Assembly: GCA_910588955.1 (NCBI GenBank)
Contig: CAJURQ010000007.1
Span: forward strand, 62,001-126,000
DNA: 64,000 nucleotides
Direction of reading: 5' to 3'
Origin: an uncultured Lachnospiraceae bacterium
Lineage (GTDB): Bacteria > Bacillota > Clostridia > Lachnospirales > Lachnospiraceae
Below are positions 8,114 through 17,163 of the stretch, piece by piece. The position numbers and the translations under genes are program-made. The number at the start of each line of letters is the position of its first letter. Position 1 is the first letter of the stretch. Under the pieces are notes generated by a model. That model saw only the letters and a program-made list of their open reading frames with translations, was not told the DNA's origin and did not search any database.

Positions 8114-8938
8114 TTAAGCTACCATAAAGTACAAAAGCACCGCCGCGCCGAGCACAATCCTGTACCAGCCAAAAACCTTAAAATCATGCTTTTTGATATA
8201 GCCCATCAGGAAACGGATCACCGCCACGGACACCGCAAAAGCCACCGCCATTCCCACCGCCAGAATGACTACTTCCTCTCCTGTAAAGGAAAATCCGAAC
8301 TTTAAAAGCTTAAGCAGACTCGCGCCTAACATAACGGGAATCGCCAGAAAGAAAGTGAACTCCGCCGCCACGGTTCTCGACACGCCGATCAGAAGCGCAC
8401 CCACAATGGTTGCGCCGGAGCGGGACGTCCCCGGGAACACCGCCGCTAAAAGCTGAAAAATGCCGATCATCAGCGCCATGCGGTAAGTAATATCATTCAG
8501 TTCCGTAATCTTCGGCGTCATTTTCTTATTTCTGTTTTCGATCAGAATAAAGGCGATACCGAACACGATCAGCGCAATGGAAACGCACCACGGATTGTAA
8601 AAGAGCGCGTCCAGCACATCGTCAAAAGCAAGTCCCACGATCGCTGCCGGAACGCATGCCACGAGAATTTTAAACCACAGCACGAAAATGTCCTTCTGCA
8701 CCACCGGCTTTTCCTTAAAGCGGAAGGGAAAGATCTTGTTCCAGAAAAGGAGCACCACCGCCAAAATCGCCCCGAGCTGGATCACCACCAGAAACATCTC
8801 CCAGAAGTCCTCGCTCACGTTCAGGGTCACAAATTCATTCAAGAGAATCATGTGTCCGGTGCTGCTGATGGGAAGCCATTCCGTGATACCCTCCACGATG
8901 CCGAAGAGCACCGCCTTCAAAATTTCTATCATGTCCAT
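8114..8938 (-). CDS. uppP: Undecaprenyl-diphosphatase (BacA/UppP)
   Basis: A 274-residue polytopic membrane enzyme that dephosphorylates undecaprenyl diphosphate, recycling the lipid carrier for peptidoglycan synthesis and giving some bacitracin resistance. Both family signatures are present: EGITEWLPISSTGH near residue 17 and PGTSRSGATIVGALL near 170. Hydrophobic segments cover most of the sequence. The start ATG follows AAAGGA. It is the last gene of a tightly spaced group, 13 bp after the patatin-like gene. Its link to the neighbours is probably only transcriptional. Confidence 0.97.
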   Translation of the reverse strand: MDMIEILKAVLFGIVEGITEWLPISSTGHMILLNEFVTLNVSEDFWEMFLVVIQLGAILAVVLLFWNKIFPFRFKEKPVVQKDIFVLWFKILVACVPAAIVGLAFDDVLDALFYNPWCVSIALIVFGIAFILIENRNKKMTPKITELNDITYRMALMIGIFQLLAAVFPGTSRSGATIVGALLIGVSRTVAAEFTFFLAIPVMLGASLLKLLKFGFSFTGEEVVILAVGMAVAFAVSVAVIRFLMGYIKKHDFKVFGWYRIVLGAAVLLYFMVA

Positions 8939-8951
8939 ATTTTATCCTTTC

Positions 8952-9803
8952 TTACTCCAGATACTCAAGTAAATCCAAATAGCATTCCTGCGCGTCGCGG
9001 CAGCCTTCCTCGTAGAGCGCCTTCATCTTGTCCTTATCCTTCTCGATCCTGCCGACTTCGCTTTTCCGTTTCGGACGGATCACAAAGAGCTCACCCTTCC
9101 GTTTCTTTTCTTCCATATATTGTACGGTGGCATTATAGGAAAGATGCCTTTCGCGCATCAGTTCGTACACTTTCGGGTAACGGAGGTAGCGCGCCCTCAC
9201 AAGCGCAAGCTCCGCTCCTGCGGGCTGTCTGACAAAACCTTCCTCCTTGGTCATAATCACCACATTTTTCCTGTTGCCGTCCTCAATGGATTTTCTGATC
9301 GGAATCGAATCGCTGATGCCTCCGTCCAGATAATATCTGTCGCCGATCTTTACATTGCGGGACACCAGCGGGAGTGAACTTGACGCGCGCACCGCAATCA
9401 AATCTTCCCGCAGATCCTTAAGCGGAAGGTAGGCAGGTTTTCCCGTCTCGATATCGGTCGCCACCGCAAACGCCTTGCCCTCAAATTTAGCCGCCGCGTC
9501 ATAGTCAAAGGGATCGAGATAATTCGGGATCAGACTGTAATTCATATCCACACCGAACAGATCGCCCGTTGTGAAAAGACTCCACTTCCCGCAGTACTGC
9601 TTCATATCCAGATAATCCACGCTGATGCGCAAAGACCGACCCCTCTGCCCCGACATGTAATTGCACAGATGGCACGCCCCCGCCGACACGCCGTAACAGT
9701 CGGAAAACAGTATCTCCTTCTCCATAAAATAATCCAATACACCGGCAGTGTAAATGCCCTTCATACCGCCGCCTTCCAGAACCAGTCCTGCCTGATACAT
9801 CAT
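8952..9803 (-). CDS. Patatin-like phospholipase family protein
   Basis: A 283-residue alpha/beta hydrolase of the bacterial patatin (RssA/YjjU-like) type. The oxyanion hole GGGMKG lies at 11-16, the catalytic Ser40 in GVSAG, and the catalytic Asp in the DGG of YYLDGGISDS. No signal peptide is seen, so it is probably cytoplasmic. Its start lies 1 bp after the stop of the aminotransferase, with its GGGAG ribosome-binding site inside that gene, which suggests translational coupling. The natural lipid substrate is not known. Confidence 0.93.
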   Translation of the reverse strand: MMYQAGLVLEGGGMKGIYTAGVLDYFMEKEILFSDCYGVSAGACHLCNYMSGQRGRSLRISVDYLDMKQYCGKWSLFTTGDLFGVDMNYSLIPNYLDPFDYDAAAKFEGKAFAVATDIETGKPAYLPLKDLREDLIAVRASSSLPLVSRNVKIGDRYYLDGGISDSIPIRKSIEDGNRKNVVIMTKEEGFVRQPAGAELALVRARYLRYPKVYELMRERHLSYNATVQYMEEKKRKGELFVIRPKRKSEVGRIEKDKDKMKALYEEGCRDAQECYLDLLEYLE

Positions 9804-9804
9804 A

Positions 9805-10989
9805 TTAGTACATCTCCCTTATAAACTTTCTGAACGCCTCCAGCGACCGCTCCACCTTCTCCGTGTCGATACAGTACGCGATTCGGAAATATCCCTTCAC
9901 CCCGAAGCTGTCGCTCGGCACGAGAATCAGATCGTACTTCTTCGCCTTCTCGGAAAAGACAGCCGCATCCGGTTCGGGCGATTTCGGGAACATATAAAAG
10001 GTGCCGCCCGGGCGGACACACTCAAGCCCTAAGTCCGTCAATTCCTTATATAATATGTTCATATTCGTCTCATAAACCGAGAGGTCCGAGGTCAGATCAA
10101 GCACTTCCGCCACCGCAAGCTGGATGATGGACGGCGGACAGTTGTGCCCCGTTCCTCTGGAGATCTGGCTGCACATCACGCTGATTATGTCCGCATCCGT
10201 ACACTTCGGATTCACCGCCACATAGCCGATCCGCTCTCCCGGCAGGGAAAGGGATTTGGAAAAGGAGTAGCAGGAGAGGGAATTGTCATAAAACTTGGAA
10301 GGATAAGGCGCATCCACGCCCGCAAACACGATCTCCCGGTAAGGCTCATCGGAGATCAGGAAAATATCGTGCCCGTACTGCCTCTGCTTCTCCTCCATAA
10401 TACGTGCCAGTTCCTTAATCGTCTCCGTGGAGTAAACAATGCCCGAAGGATTGTTCGGCGTGTTGATCAGAACCGCTGTCACCTTTTCCGTCAGCATCTC
10501 CTCAAACGCCTCAAAGTTGATCTGGAAGTTTTCAGTATCTGCCGACACCACCTTGAGAACCGCCCCCGTCAGATTGATATAAGGCGCGTACTCTGGAAAA
10601 TAGGGCGCGATAGTGAGCACCTCGTCCCCCGGCTCCGTCACGCACCGCACCGCGTGGGCGATCGCCCCCGCCGCGCCGGTGGTCATAAAAATATGGTTCC
10701 CCGTGTAGTTCATCCCAAACCTTTTGTTGAGGGAAGCCGCCACCTTATCCCTGACGGACGGAATGCCCAGACTCTGGCTGTAGCCGTGCAGCTCCATCGG
10801 GTTTCTCTCCTGCAGCATCTTTATCATCACATCCGTAAACTCCTGCGGCACCGGCACCGAAGGATTTCCCAGACTGAAATCAAACACATTCTCATACCCG
10901 ATCTCCTGCCCCCTCGCCGTCGCGAACTCCGAGAGCTGCCGGATTACGGATTTTCCTTGCAGCATGTCCTTATATTTTTGTACGATCAT
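9805..10989 (-). CDS. PLP-dependent class I/II aminotransferase
   Basis: A 394-residue fold-type I aminotransferase of the aspartate-aminotransferase superfamily. The substrate-side motif NTPNNPSG and the PLP-lysine region YSFSKSLSLPGERIGY are clear. Length is normal. The amino donor cannot be told from sequence; relatives in Clostridia are annotated only generically. GGAGAATGAG precedes the start. The gene lies 26 bp after the alpha-galactosidase and 1 bp before the patatin gene. Confidence 0.94.
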   Translation of the reverse strand: MIVQKYKDMLQGKSVIRQLSEFATARGQEIGYENVFDFSLGNPSVPVPQEFTDVMIKMLQERNPMELHGYSQSLGIPSVRDKVAASLNKRFGMNYTGNHIFMTTGAAGAIAHAVRCVTEPGDEVLTIAPYFPEYAPYINLTGAVLKVVSADTENFQINFEAFEEMLTEKVTAVLINTPNNPSGIVYSTETIKELARIMEEKQRQYGHDIFLISDEPYREIVFAGVDAPYPSKFYDNSLSCYSFSKSLSLPGERIGYVAVNPKCTDADIISVMCSQISRGTGHNCPPSIIQLAVAEVLDLTSDLSVYETNMNILYKELTDLGLECVRPGGTFYMFPKSPEPDAAVFSEKAKKYDLILVPSDSFGVKGYFRIAYCIDTEKVERSLEAFRKFIREMY

Positions 10990-11015
10990 ATCTCATTCTC
11001 CGTTTCTGTTTGTAT

Positions 11016-13226
11016 TTATTTTTCCTTCAAGTGTATAAGCCGCGCCTTGAAGTCCCCCCTGATCGGCGGCACATTGATCCCCGCGTAGTGCAGCGTATCT
11101 CCCCTGTACTCGGTCTGTCCGATCTCCTGCCAGTCCGCCGCATTCTCGATCACATAAGTCTTCTCCGGATCAAGCCCCGGAATGCAGATTCTCCTGCTGT
11201 GGCAATTGGGTCGGTTCAACACCTGCACATAGGTGACAAGCGCCTCGCTCTTATCCTTCGCCACCACAGCGTAGCAGTCATAAAAATGATTGTCCGCATA
11301 GCGCGCGATCCGATAATAATCGCCCTGCCTCACCAAATCGTTATATTTATGGTACATCGCCACCTGATCAGGAATCATATTCCGGTCCGCCTCGGGAATC
11401 TTCGTCACATCCAGCTCATAGCCGAAAGTGCCCGCCAGCGCCACAAAGCCCCTCGTCTCAAAAGGCGTCGTCCTGCCCACCGTGTGATTCGGACAGTCGG
11501 ACACATGCGCGCCCATCGTGGAAAGCGGGTAGACGAGCGCCGTGCCCGCCTGAATCGACAACCGCTCAATCGCGTCCGCGTCGTCGGAGCACCAGATCTG
11601 AGGGCTGTAATAGAGCATACCCGGATCAAACCGCGCTCCGCCGCCGGAGCAGTTCTCCAGAAGTAGATTCGGGAAATCCGTGATCAGCCGCTCCTGCATC
11701 TCGTAGAGCGCAAGGGTCTGTCTGTGCACAAGCTCGCCCTGTCTGTCCGCCGGAAGCCCGTAGCTGCCGAGGTCGGAAAGCTGCCTGTTCATATCCCACT
11801 TCACATACTCGATATTCGCGCTGCGAAGCACTGCCGCGATCCTGTCATACACACAGTCGCGCACTTCTTTTCTCGTCAGGTCAAGCACATACTGGTTTCT
11901 TGCAAGGCTCCCCGTCCTGCCGGGAATCTGGATTGCCCAGTCGGGGTGCTCCCTGAAAAGATCGGAATCGGGGGAAATCATCTCCGGCTCCACCCAGATG
12001 CCGAACTTCATCCCGAGCTTATTGACCTCGTCCACCAAGTATTTCAGCCCGCCCTTAAGCTTGGACTCATTCACAAACCAGTCGCCCAGACTGGAATTGT
12101 CGTCGTCCCTGTGACCAAACCATCCGTCATCCATCACAAGCATCTCTATGCCGAGCATGGAAGCCTGTCTGGCGATATCCAGAAGTTTGTCCGTGTCAAA
12201 GTCGAAGTAAGTCGCCTCCCAGTTGTTGATGAGGATCGGTCTCTTCTTGTCTTTATAAATGCCCCGGATCAGATGATTTCGGTACAGTTCGTGGAAGTTT
12301 CTGGTCATGCCGCCCAGACCCTCCGCCGAGTACATGCAGATCACTTCCGGCGCCTGAAAGCTCTCACCCGGCTCCAGTTTCCAGCAGAAATCTTCCGGGT
12401 GGATGCCCATCATAGCGCGGATGCTGCCAAACTGGCTCTCCTCGATCTGCGCGATAAAATTGCCGGAGTAGACAAAGTTCATAGCGTAAACGTCGCCTGT
12501 CTCCTCCATCGCCGTCCTGCTCTTCCACGCCATAAAGGGATGCTCCTGATGACTGGACTCCCCGCGCACCGATCCGACGCTCTGCTTGCCCTTCCTGATC
12601 GGGTAAGTCTGTATTGCGCGCTCTCTCGCCCATGAACCGTGCAGGGTGATCATCTCGTAATCGTCGTTGTCCATATCTATGCAGGCGGATAACACTTTCG
12701 TCAGACAAACCGCCTCGCCGCCGTGATTTACCACTTTCACACTTCTCGCAATCGCGTCCGTGTCCGCAAAAATGCTGTAGGACAGAACCACCTGCAATTT
12801 CAATACCGGGTCTTCGCATGTGATCTCCAGCGTCCTGCACTCGTCCTTTCCGCCAAAGGTCGCCGGAAGCCCGTCAAGCGCTTCTTTTCCCTCATAAATG
12901 CGGTGGGACACATAGGAAAGGGAAACGCCCGTATGCCCGGACAGCGTGCGCACCGAAAGCGTTCCTTCTCTATAATCGCCCAGATTGTGTCCCGTATACT
13001 CCATCGGAAACGTGTCTAAAAAGGAAGTTCTCTCCCTGTTGTTTTCCGACGGAACAAATGGCGGCTCCCCAGTGCGCATCAGATATGCCAGATCGTCCGA
13101 CCCAAGACTTCTCCCATAGTACACATGTCCCAAAAAATTCTCCTCATCCACCACGCCGATACAGTAACTCGTGTGGGGCGTGTCCAGTTTAAAGATTCTG
13201 TTCTTTTCGTTGTAGGTAATGTTCAT
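11016..13226 (-). CDS. Alpha-galactosidase, GH36
   Basis: A 736-residue GH36 enzyme that hydrolyses terminal alpha-1,6-galactose from raffinose-family sugars, melibiose or galactomannan. It has the N-terminal beta-supersandwich, a central TIM barrel with MDDGWFG, and a C-terminal beta domain. The nucleophile is Asp478 in KWDMNRQ and the acid/base is Asp548 in CSDDADAIE. These positions match, as I recall, the catalytic pair reported for the Geobacillus AgaA enzyme. No signal peptide, so it is intracellular. It starts after AAAGGAAATC, just beyond the palindromic element at 13254. Confidence 0.96.
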   Translation of the reverse strand: MNITYNEKNRIFKLDTPHTSYCIGVVDEENFLGHVYYGRSLGSDDLAYLMRTGEPPFVPSENNRERTSFLDTFPMEYTGHNLGDYREGTLSVRTLSGHTGVSLSYVSHRIYEGKEALDGLPATFGGKDECRTLEITCEDPVLKLQVVLSYSIFADTDAIARSVKVVNHGGEAVCLTKVLSACIDMDNDDYEMITLHGSWARERAIQTYPIRKGKQSVGSVRGESSHQEHPFMAWKSRTAMEETGDVYAMNFVYSGNFIAQIEESQFGSIRAMMGIHPEDFCWKLEPGESFQAPEVICMYSAEGLGGMTRNFHELYRNHLIRGIYKDKKRPILINNWEATYFDFDTDKLLDIARQASMLGIEMLVMDDGWFGHRDDDNSSLGDWFVNESKLKGGLKYLVDEVNKLGMKFGIWVEPEMISPDSDLFREHPDWAIQIPGRTGSLARNQYVLDLTRKEVRDCVYDRIAAVLRSANIEYVKWDMNRQLSDLGSYGLPADRQGELVHRQTLALYEMQERLITDFPNLLLENCSGGGARFDPGMLYYSPQIWCSDDADAIERLSIQAGTALVYPLSTMGAHVSDCPNHTVGRTTPFETRGFVALAGTFGYELDVTKIPEADRNMIPDQVAMYHKYNDLVRQGDYYRIARYADNHFYDCYAVVAKDKSEALVTYVQVLNRPNCHSRRICIPGLDPEKTYVIENAADWQEIGQTEYRGDTLHYAGINVPPIRGDFKARLIHLKEK

Positions 13227-13253
13227 TATTTGATTTCCTTTCTAAAGTCTTTC

Positions 13254-13374
13254 GCAGTGCAGCTCGAAAGCCTTCGGCTTCCTCGCTCGCGGGCAGTCGC
13301 CCTATGCATCCATCGGATCAAGCGCTTCGTCGAGCAAGCTCTCCGCTTCGCTCACTCCTCTGTCTGCGCACTGC
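13254..13374. repeat. Long intergenic inverted-repeat element (copy B)
   Basis: A GC-rich structured stretch between glpK and the alpha-galactosidase gene. Outer arms are GCAGTGC (13254-13260) and GCACTGC (13368-13374). An internal hairpin AAGCC-TTC-GGCTT (13268-13280) sits in a context, GCAGCTCGA...CTCGCTCGCG, that aligns with the core of copy A at 7231-7264 (GCAGACTCGA...CTCGTTCGCG). It is untranslated as far as can be seen. Confidence 0.6.
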
Positions 13375-13380
13375 TCGTTG

Positions 13381-14892
13381 CTATCGCGCATCATCCGCCC
13401 ATGCAAGCGCACATCGGACGGCACGTTTCCATCCCTTTACAAGCTGCTCTCTCGTCTGTCTCTCCATCGTCACGTCAAACCGCTTTCCAAGCTGCCAGTT
13501 CTCACAGATTTCACCTTTGTCTTTCCAGCAGCCCACCGAGAGCCCCGCCAGATACGCCGCGCCCAGAGCCGTCGTCTCGATACAGTTCGGTCTGTGCACC
13601 GCCTGTCCCGTGATATCCGCCTGAAACTGCATCAGGAAATCGTTGGCGCTGGCGCCGCCGTCCACCTTCAATTCACTGAGCGGAATCCCCGCGTCCTCCT
13701 CCATCGCCTTCAGCACATCCATGGACTGATAGGCGATCGATTCCAGTACCGCCCGAACAAAGTGCTCTTTCTGGCAGCCCCTCGTAATACCCACCACAGT
13801 GCCCCGCGCGTAGGGATTCCAGTAGGGCGTTCCCATGCCCACAAAGGCGGGTACCACATAGACCCCGTTTGTATCGGGCACACGCATGGCGTACTTTTCG
13901 GAATGCTGCGCGATCTTCATCATCCGCATCTCATCCCGCATCCACTGTACCGCCGCGCCCGCCACAAACACGCTGCCCTCCAGCGCGTAGGACGGTTCGG
14001 ACGTGTCCCCCGCCGCGATGGTTGTGAGCAGACCGCTCTCGGAAGCGATCGCTTGTCTGCCTGTGTGCATCAGCAAAAAGCATCCCGTCCCGTATGTGTT
14101 TTTCACCTGCCCCGGCGCAAAACAGCACTGTCCAAAGAGCGCCGCCTGCTGGTCGCCCGCCGCTCCCGCGATGGGAACGGGCGCGCCGAAAATACTCGTA
14201 TCGCTCTCGCCAAACACCGTCCCGGAAGGCTTCACCTCCGGCAGCATCTGTCTCGGAATCCGCAGCATGGAAAGAAGCTCCTCGTCCCATTCCAGCGTGT
14301 GTATATTGTATAGCATGGTGCGGGAGGCATTGGTGTAGTCCGTGACATGTACCCTGCCCTTCGTCAGTTTCCAGATCAGCCATGAATCTACCGTGCCAAA
14401 CAGCAGTTCCCCACGCTCCGCCCGCTCCCGTGCGCCTTCCACATGATCCAGTATCCAAGCAATCTTGCTGCCGGAAAAATAAGCGTCCGGCACCAGACCT
14501 GTCTTCGCCCGTATCGTTTCCGTATAGCCCTGCGTCTTTAACCCGTCGATAAACTCCGCCGTTCTCCGGCACTGCCAGACGATCGCGTTATATACCGGCT
14601 CCCCCGTTTCCCGGTCCCAGACAATCGTCGTCTCGCGCTGGTTCGTGATACCGAGGCACGCAAGCTGCCCTGCATCCGCACCAATATTCGCCATCGCCTC
14701 GATCGCCACCGCGAGCTGTGACGCCCATATCTCGCGCGGGTTATGCTCCACCCATCCCGCCTGCGGGTAAATCTGGGTAAACTCCTTCTGCGCCATGCTG
14801 CATATATTACCCTTCTTGTCAAACAAAATACAGCGGGAACTGGTCGTCCCCTGATCCAGCGCCATAATATATTTTTGCATAGACACCCCCAT
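13381..14892 (-). CDS. glpK: Glycerol kinase
   Basis: A 503-residue FGGY-family kinase that phosphorylates glycerol to glycerol 3-phosphate. ATP-binding and FGGY landmarks include LDQGTTSSR near the N-terminus, GAAGDQQAALFGQ, KNTYGTGCF and VDGGASANDFLMQ. The start could be ATG 14892 (AGAGGA about 10 nt upstream) or ATG 14880. In many Bacillota GlpK is activated by HPr phosphorylation of a His in a YHFYG-type motif. Here the equivalent stretch reads SIFG with no His, so that control appears absent; this rests on my memory of the site. No glycerol facilitator is adjacent. Confidence 0.96.
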   Translation of the reverse strand: MGVSMQKYIMALDQGTTSSRCILFDKKGNICSMAQKEFTQIYPQAGWVEHNPREIWASQLAVAIEAMANIGADAGQLACLGITNQRETTIVWDRETGEPVYNAIVWQCRRTAEFIDGLKTQGYTETIRAKTGLVPDAYFSGSKIAWILDHVEGARERAERGELLFGTVDSWLIWKLTKGRVHVTDYTNASRTMLYNIHTLEWDEELLSMLRIPRQMLPEVKPSGTVFGESDTSIFGAPVPIAGAAGDQQAALFGQCCFAPGQVKNTYGTGCFLLMHTGRQAIASESGLLTTIAAGDTSEPSYALEGSVFVAGAAVQWMRDEMRMMKIAQHSEKYAMRVPDTNGVYVVPAFVGMGTPYWNPYARGTVVGITRGCQKEHFVRAVLESIAYQSMDVLKAMEEDAGIPLSELKVDGGASANDFLMQFQADITGQAVHRPNCIETTALGAAYLAGLSVGCWKDKGEICENWQLGKRFDVTMERQTREQLVKGWKRAVRCALAWADDAR

Positions 14893-15012
14893 CTAAATCA
14901 GTTCCTCTGCGACTGCCGCCAAATATCTGCTCCCCGGCTGTTTATTATAAACTTCTCTAAGTATATAACGAGTCCGACGGAAAAACAATCTTCCATTTTT
15001 GAGAAAATGTAC

Positions 15013-15018
15013 TATAAT
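15013..15018 (+). promoter_or_regulatory. Candidate -10 box upstream of the AEC transporter
   Basis: Perfect TATAAT about 100 bp before the AEC gene. No good -35 is seen 16-18 bp upstream. The 227-bp gap between the divergent glpK and AEC genes shows nothing else I can name. Confidence 0.35.
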
Positions 15019-15119
15019 AATTCGAGATGGTTTCTCCGCACAGACATTACCTTACGAATTTATGAGCGAAACCGGAAATAATATTAAGAAAACATTCAGA
15101 AAAAAAGAGGAAAACATAC

Positions 15120-16151
15120 ATGAGTGTCACAGTCGTATTACAGCAGATGGTTATCATTTTTATTTTAATCGGCATCGGCATGATCCTTTACCGCCGCAAA
15201 ATGATTTCGGAGGAAGGCTCCAAGCAGATTTCCGGTTTGATTATCAACGTCACCAACCCGGCGCTCTTAATCTGCTCCGCCCTCGACGACGGTCCCAAGG
15301 CATCCCTGCAGGAGCTGGGCATTGCCCTGATCGCTTACGCCGCCGTTTTTGCGATTTTGATCGCCATAAGTTTTCTGATTCCCCGCCTTTTGCGGATACC
15401 CCGGAATCTGCACTACGCATACCAGATGCTGACTATCTTCGGCAATGTGGGCTTTATCGGCATCCCCCTCGCCTCCGCAGTGCTCGGCAGCGAATCCCTG
15501 ATATACGTGTCCATTTTTAACCTGCTCTTCAACCTGCTGGTCTACACCTTTGGCATCTCCCTTCTGCAGAGAGCTGCCGCGGGACAGACGCGGGAAGGGA
15601 CAGCGGCTCCCGCCGGACAGGCACAGGACGACACCGCTTTCTCTGCCGAACAGGTGCAGGACGGCGCGGCGGCTCCAGTCAGCCAGACCGGTTCAAACCG
15701 TCTCCAGAAACTTGTCAATGCGGGCACCATCTCCGCCGCGGTCACAATTATTTTTTACTTAGGGAACTTCCGTGTGCCAGTAATAATCTCTTCCGCCCTC
15801 TCCTACACCGGGCGCGCCACCACTCTTTTATCCATGCTGGTGCTCGGCGTTTCTGTCGCGCAGATGGCACCGAAAGATATCTTTTCCCACCCGAAGCTCT
15901 ATGTATTTACCCTGCTTCGCCAGATTCTCGTGCCCATCGGCTGTATGCTTTTGATGAGCCGTTTCATTAACGACAAGCTGATTTTAAACACCATGCTTCT
16001 GATGACAGCCGTACCCGCCGCCAACATGCCCCTTATGCTCGCAAAACAGATGGATATGGAAACGGAATCCATCTCGCAGGGCATAATTCTGACAACCGTA
16101 TTAAGCCTTGTGACGGTACCGCTGGCGTGTCTGTTTCTTATTGTAAAATGA
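15120..16151 (+). CDS. AEC-family (auxin efflux carrier-like) transporter
   Basis: A 343-residue membrane protein with about ten hydrophobic segments in the two-bundle pattern of AEC transporters. The conserved stretches NVTNPALL in the first half and TAVPAANMPLMLAKQ in the second are present. Bacterial members move organic acids such as malate; the substrate here is open. The central cytoplasmic loop carries three 11-residue imperfect repeats (residues 160-192, from GTAAPAGQAQD), an unusual Ala/Gln-rich insert. The start follows AGAGGAAAAC. It is transcribed divergently from glpK. Confidence 0.9.
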   Translation: MSVTVVLQQMVIIFILIGIGMILYRRKMISEEGSKQISGLIINVTNPALLICSALDDGPKASLQELGIALIAYAAVFAILIAISFLIPRLLRIPRNLHYAYQMLTIFGNVGFIGIPLASAVLGSESLIYVSIFNLLFNLLVYTFGISLLQRAAAGQTREGTAAPAGQAQDDTAFSAEQVQDGAAAPVSQTGSNRLQKLVNAGTISAAVTIIFYLGNFRVPVIISSALSYTGRATTLLSMLVLGVSVAQMAPKDIFSHPKLYVFTLLRQILVPIGCMLLMSRFINDKLILNTMLLMTAVPAANMPLMLAKQMDMETESISQGIILTTVLSLVTVPLACLFLIVK

Positions 16152-16255
16152 CCGCCGCGCCAACCGATTTACCCTATCTCCAAAGAGCTTGTCCCCGCCG
16201 CACCATTTCCCTTCTTTCGACATAAAATAGAGTAAAACGACACAGGATATTTATT

Positions 16256-17161
16256 ATGTACTTCTTACTCTTTGCTTTACTTCTCATAGCTGTTCTCGGC
16301 TGTATCCTCTTTCAGTGCCGGAGGAAAAAAATTATCTGCCGGATAAAGAAAATGGACTGCTGTGCCAAGTGCACACTCTTAGACGAGCTTGTTTATCCTT
16401 TCGGTTATCGTTTTCACTGCGACCATGGTTTCTTTTCCTCCACGGTGGACGCCCCGCAGCGGCACGCCGGATACGCATGGCTCTATGACTATATGGCGCC
16501 ACGTTTCCAGATGGTATTCGACGCCCTTCCCGTCTATTTCGATTATCGGGGACGCACATGGCTGATCGAATTCTGGAAAGGGCAGTACGGCATCAATACC
16601 GGCGCGGAAATCGGCATATACCACGCAGACGGCATTATCCCCGAATCGGATTATAAAACCGCATGGTTTTCCTGCGCGGAAGATAATGAAATGCTGGACT
16701 GCTCCTTCCTTCTGTGCAATGCCGGAAACGAATGCATTCGCAATTCGGAGCGTCACTGGTGGCTCACCGCCTTTCTCGTAGGATGCTTTTCCAAGCCCTC
16801 CTGTCTTACCATGGAGCCCTGCATCAGCTTTCCCAACAGAGAAATGCTCTGCGCTTTCGTGGACGGTCTGAAACGAACCGGTTACCCGGAAGACTGCATT
16901 TCCGTCAGAGGACTCACCGTCTGCTTTGTTTTCCACAGAAACTCCGAAAAATACAATCTGATCACACGTTTTTGGAGATGTTTCTCCCAGTGGAAAAACA
17001 AACTTTTCTGTAGACTCTACCTGTGGGTTACCAGACCCTTTCTCTGCACAGAGGACAGAATCTTATATCTGTACTATTTTATCCCTGCCGCATTCCGAAA
17101 ACTTCTCCGGCTGCGCAGATTTCACAAACGCTGTCACAAGCGCCACGGCAGGAGGCACTAG
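16256..17161 (+). CDS. DUF4474 domain protein, membrane-anchored
   Basis: A 301-residue protein with one N-terminal hydrophobic segment (about 1-20), then a Cys/Lys-rich stretch and a DUF4474 domain. I recognise the domain from the pattern YPFGYRF...DAPQRHAGY..LYD..AP and especially WLIEFWKGQYGINTGAEIGIY. The second half is Cys-rich and ends in a very basic tail. DUF4474 proteins are common in Clostridia and have no assigned function. The metallophosphoesterase start lies 2 bp after its stop, so the two are almost surely co-translated. Confidence 0.85.
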   Translation: MYFLLFALLLIAVLGCILFQCRRKKIICRIKKMDCCAKCTLLDELVYPFGYRFHCDHGFFSSTVDAPQRHAGYAWLYDYMAPRFQMVFDALPVYFDYRGRTWLIEFWKGQYGINTGAEIGIYHADGIIPESDYKTAWFSCAEDNEMLDCSFLLCNAGNECIRNSERHWWLTAFLVGCFSKPSCLTMEPCISFPNREMLCAFVDGLKRTGYPEDCISVRGLTVCFVFHRNSEKYNLITRFWRCFSQWKNKLFCRLYLWVTRPFLCTEDRILYLYYFIPAAFRKLLRLRRFHKRCHKRHGRRH

Positions 17162-17163
17162 CT

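Noticed and set aside
13304..13624. Plus-strand frames across the glpK 3' end and the adjacent palindrome
   Set aside because: Antisense to glpK with Ser/Arg/Pro-rich composition typical of shadow frames in GC-rich DNA.
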